Assembly: GCA_026418055.1 (NCBI GenBank)
Contig: JAOACB010000002.1
Location: 1-64,000, forward strand
Source: Fimbriimonadales bacterium
GTDB taxonomy: Bacteria > Armatimonadota > Fimbriimonadia > Fimbriimonadales > Fimbriimonadaceae
Reading direction: 5' to 3'
DNA length: 64,000 bases
Part shown: one piece after another, positions 61,543-64,000 of the stretch
How positions within the stretch are numbered: position 1 is the stretch's first letter
Layout: the number at the start of each line of letters is the position of its first letter
Notes under the pieces: model-generated
Told to the model about the DNA's origin: nothing
The model's input: the letters and a program-made list of their open reading frames with translations, nothing else
The model's database searches: none
Made by a program: the position numbers and the translations under genes

Positions 61543-62333
61543 TGTCTGTCTCGCCGCTGGCCAAGGAGAAGCGCCCCTTGCGCGTCAAGATCGTCACCGA
61601 GGACGTCGACTTCTTCTACGGAAAGCACCACGTCCTCCACAAGGTCAGCATCCAGATCCCTGAGAATCGGGTCACCGCGCTGATCGGTCCCTCCGGATGT
61701 GGCAAGTCGACCTTCCTGCGGTGCCTCAACCGCATGAACGACCTGATCCCGAGCGCCCGAATGACCGGCCGGATTCTGCTCGACGGCATCGATATCAACG
61801 ACCCGGTCGTCGACCCCGTCCAGCTCCGCAAGGAGGTGGGCATGGTCTTCCAGAAGCCCAACCCCTTCCCAAAAAGCATCTACGACAACATCGCCTTCGG
61901 CCCGCGCCTTCACCGCCGGGTGAGCCGAGCGGAGATGGATGAGCTGGTGGAGCGGTGCCTCACAAGGGCGGCTCTCTGGGACGAAGTCAAGGACAAGCTG
62001 CACCAGAGTGCGGTCGCCCTCTCGGGTGGCCAGCAACAACGCCTGTGCATCGCCCGAACGTTGGCCGTCGAACCTCAGGTGATCCTGATGGACGAGCCCT
62101 GCTCCGCGCTCGACCCGATCGCCACGAGCAGGATCGAGGAGCTCATCCTCGAGCTCTCGCAAAGCTACACCATCGTGATCGTCACCCACAACATGCAACA
62201 GGCGCAACGGATCAGCGATTTCACGGGCTTCTTCATGCTGGGGGAGCTGGTCGAGTTCGACTCCACCGAAAACCTGTTCATGTCCCCGAAGAAGAAACAG
62301 ACCGAGGACTACATCACGGGCCGCTTCGGCTAG
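61530..62333 (+). CDS. pstB: Phosphate ABC transporter ATP-binding protein PstB
   Basis: A 267-residue ATPase: [22 protein letters not shown], the PstB-specific [26 protein letters not shown], signature [16 protein letters not shown] and Walker [15 protein letters not shown]. It powers PstSCA phosphate uptake, but no pstS, pstC, pstA or phoU is in the window. It overlaps aroC by 13 bp at its start and the convergent arsM by 4 bp at its end. Confidence 0.93.
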   Translation: MDSVMSVSPLAKEKRPLRVKIVTEDVDFFYGKHHVLHKVSIQIPENRVTALIGPSGCGKSTFLRCLNRMNDLIPSARMTGRILLDGIDINDPVVDPVQLRKEVGMVFQKPNPFPKSIYDNIAFGPRLHRRVSRAEMDELVERCLTRAALWDEVKDKLHQSAVALSGGQQQRLCIARTLAVEPQVILMDEPCSALDPIATSRIEELILELSQSYTIVIVTHNMQQAQRISDFTGFFMLGELVEFDSTENLFMSPKKKQTEDYITGRFG

Positions 62334-63100
62334 GCAGGCTTTCGAGCCCGCAACAACCCGCTGCAGAACTCCGGGCCCACTCCGCAGGAGGACGAGAGCG
62401 GCAACTTGTCGGGATCGTAGAACCTCTGCGGCGAGACTTCGACCTCGCAGAACCCGGCCTCCAGCAGAAGTTCGCGCCAAACCTCGGGAGCCGCCGCGCC
62501 AGCGAAACAGGCGCTCCAGAGACTCGGATCCGACGCGTGCTCGGCCGACGCGCCGCCGACCCGAAGGATGTCCGAGGCAACCAACCTGCCTCCCGGTCGA
62601 AGCACTCTGAACACTTCGCGGACCAACGCCCGCTTGTTCGGGGCCAGATTGAGCACGCAGTTGGAGATCACCACCCCCACGCACGCATCCCTCAAGGGGA
62701 TGGACTCTATGTCCCCGACGAGAAACCGAACGTTGGCCGCCCCGTGCATCAACCGGTTGCGCTCGGCGAGTTTGGCCATCTCGGCCGATCCGTCGAGGCC
62801 CAGCACCAGCCCGGAAGCCCCCACCATTCTTTGCGAGAGGAGGGCATCCAGTCCGGCGCCGCTACCCAGATCCAGCACCGCTTCCCCCTCGCGCAGTTGC
62901 GCCGCCGCAATCGGGTTGCCGCAACCCAGCGACTGTCGAACGAGGCCCGGGATACCCTCGTTGGGATCGTAGTTGCCGACAACGATGGGACCGCATCCGC
63001 AGCAACCGGCGGCGTCAACTCCCCGAGCGAGCCTCGAGGCCAAGTCGCCGTAGGCGGTCCTCACCGATGCCTTGATCGATTTCGTCTCGCTGTCTGACAC
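62330..63100 (-). CDS. arsM: Arsenite S-adenosylmethionine methyltransferase
   Basis: A 256-residue class-I methyltransferase. The SAM loop is [14 protein letters not shown]. The ArsM-specific cysteines are Cys60 in SLGCGNP, Cys148 in [12 protein letters not shown] and Cys198 in WSACFAGA, the three arsenite ligands. An extra GCCGCG cluster sits at residues 32-37. It methylates As(III) to volatile or exported forms. The start is GTG 63100 with GGAG upstream. No arsR or arsenite pump is in the window. Confidence 0.9.
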   Translation of the reverse strand: MSDSETKSIKASVRTAYGDLASRLARGVDAAGCCGCGPIVVGNYDPNEGIPGLVRQSLGCGNPIAAAQLREGEAVLDLGSGAGLDALLSQRMVGASGLVLGLDGSAEMAKLAERNRLMHGAANVRFLVGDIESIPLRDACVGVVISNCVLNLAPNKRALVREVFRVLRPGGRLVASDILRVGGASAEHASDPSLWSACFAGAAAPEVWRELLLEAGFCEVEVSPQRFYDPDKLPLSSSCGVGPEFCSGLLRARKPA

Positions 63101-63397
63101 TGGAGTCTCCAGTCCGAGGCACTCCTTCGTCGCCGCACGGATGCTCGCCGCAGGGGAACCCTGGCGACGACAACCAACCGCATCTGCGCTCGACGCGACC
63201 CTGCCGAAATTGCGGCGGTGGGCGGATTCGGACGCTTCTCCCACCCCACGCTACGCAGCCTTGAGGCAACCGCGTTCCCTGCCTTTGGAACAATCCGAAA
63301 CCGGGGCTCTGCCACGCAACGGCCTGCGCGCACGGCCGAGAGGTTGTGGCTGTCCAAACCCGTCATCGGATCCGGAAAACACCCCCATAATGAAGCA
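63101..63397. other. Gap between arsM and the last gene
   Basis: About 297 bp without a convincing gene. The inverted repeat CTGGAG-A-CTCCAG (63100-63112) covers the arsM ribosome site and could be an operator. The only other signal is the CATAAT near the right end. Confidence 0.4.
63386..63391 (+). promoter_or_regulatory. -10-like CATAAT before the last gene
   Basis: CATAAT ends 6 nt before ATG 63398. Confidence 0.4.
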
Positions 63398-64000
63398 ATG
63401 GTCAGCGTCGGTGCCTCGTCGCGGGTGTTGCCCGAGGGCAAGCGCTTCGCCGTCAGCCTCTGCTACGACGGTGGTAGCCCCAGCCACCTGGAGTCCGTCG
63501 CGCCATGCCTCGAGGCGCTGGGCTTGCAGGCAACCTTCTACGCGCCGAGCACAGCCATTTTGGACAATCCGACCGCGTGGCGCAGCTTGGCGGATTTCGG
63601 TCACGAGATCGGTCTGGCACCGTACCACGACTGGGTGGCGGACGATGGCACGCTGGAGGCTCCTTCCGAATCGCTCGTCGCCTGCGCCGAGGACGACCTC
63701 CGGTTGCTGAACGAGCTGTTTGGCGCGCGGAAACGATCGCTCGGCCTGCCGCTCCCCCTCGAAGGGTCCGCCAAACTCAGAAGAGAGCGCGCGGAGGCCC
63801 TCGCGGGCCTACTGCCCGCGGAACTGCTGGGGATTGCGAACGGCTTGCGAACCGGCATCGAGGGCACCAACGACCTTCGGCGGATCGATCCCTTCGGTCT
63901 GCGCACCCTGCCGGCACTGAGTCAGACCGCCGACTCCCTCCGAGGCGTCTTGGAGCGCGACAGGGCCAAGCCTTGCTGGCACATCCTCACGTTCCACGGT
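63398..64000 (+). CDS. Polysaccharide-deacetylase-like protein (3' partial)
   Basis: The frame opens at ATG 63398 and runs off the window after 201 codons. FAVSLCYDGGSPSHLESVAPCLEALGLQATFY resembles the NodB motif-1 region, with TFDDG read as CYDGG, so the first Asp appears to be Tyr. FGHEIGLAPYHDW stands where GHEIGNH is usual. The fold is likely, the activity uncertain. The longer overlapping frame from 63072 is a shadow. Confidence 0.65.
   Translation, partial: MVSVGASSRVLPEGKRFAVSLCYDGGSPSHLESVAPCLEALGLQATFYAPSTAILDNPTAWRSLADFGHEIGLAPYHDWVADDGTLEAPSESLVACAEDDLRLLNELFGARKRSLGLPLPLEGSAKLRRERAEALAGLLPAELLGIANGLRTGIEGTNDLRRIDPFGLRTLPALSQTADSLRGVLERDRAKPCWHILTFHG

Noticed and set aside
63072-63710. 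212-codon plus-strand frame near the right end
   Set aside because: It conflicts with the better deacetylase frame from 63398 and reads as Arg/Pro-rich shadow.
1-64000. CRISPR array, insertion sequence, prophage or integron
   Set aside because: No regularly spaced repeats, transposase or integrase motifs were found on reading either strand.

Overview
The window is bacterial chromosome: high GC (roughly 60-65% by eye), densely packed on both strands, with no transposase, integrase, phage gene, CRISPR array or rRNA. The gene set (PEP-CTERM protein, Wza/Wzz/Wzy-type exopolysaccharide genes, several sugar-active enzymes, GTG and TTG starts, very tight gene overlaps) fits an environmental didermic bacterium, and I would guess an Armatimonadota/Fimbriimonadia-like lineage. 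That placement is an inference from gene content, not from a marker-gene tree.

Layout. 1-4.8 kb: a metal ABC transporter (ATPase cut by the window edge, then permease), an EamA exporter, a YgfZ-like folate protein, a DUF2993/LmeA-like protein and a GT2. 4.8-11.2 kb: dGTPase, a Kef-type antiporter, a GH65-like lipoprotein, a deacetylase-like protein and another GT2. 11.3-19 kb: a LuxR-HTH/PAS regulator, then an exopolysaccharide block (GT4, Wzy-like, Wzz with a decayed BY-kinase domain) and a heparinase II/III-like protein. 19-25.8 kb: a Ser/Thr kinase fused to zinc knuckles, a frameshifted gene, AI-2E and YtxH membrane proteins, MnmA and a VKOR-DsbA fusion. 25.9-34.7 kb: MiaB, exported proteins including a PEP-CTERM protein, a GH140/DUF4038 enzyme, GuaA, a Wza-like export protein and a WcaJ-like phosphosugar transferase. 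34.9-41.2 kb: GlmS, diverging from a tightly coupled UbiA/DprE2-like/DprE1-like/GntK-Gnd operon. 41.2-50.2 kb: NamZ, a C-terminal-half MetH, oxidoreductases, a ChbG-like deacetylase, tRNA-Gly(GCC), a GH28-like enzyme, an IMPase and a dienelactone hydrolase. 50.3-56.4 kb: tig-clpP-clpX and tyrA-aroA-cmk operons. 56.5-64 kb: an HDAC-fold deacetylase, a UPF0182 membrane protein, aroC, an orphan pstB, arsM, and a truncated deacetylase at the edge.

How the genes work together. tyrA, aroA and aroC belong to aromatic amino-acid synthesis. Tig, ClpP and ClpX handle new and damaged proteins. GlmS, the GTs, Wza, Wzz, Wzy and the sugar transferase build surface polysaccharide. The most notable unit is 36800-41204. 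Its fused gluconokinase/6-phosphogluconate dehydrogenase could make ribulose-5-phosphate (the precursor of PRPP), and its UbiA, DprE1-like and DprE2-like enzymes match the mycobacterial route from PRPP to polyprenyl-phospho-arabinofuranose.

A second recurrent signal is a TANNNT/CATAAT hexamer 5-13 nt before about seventeen start codons, mostly without a well-placed Shine-Dalgarno, which suggests widespread leaderless transcription.
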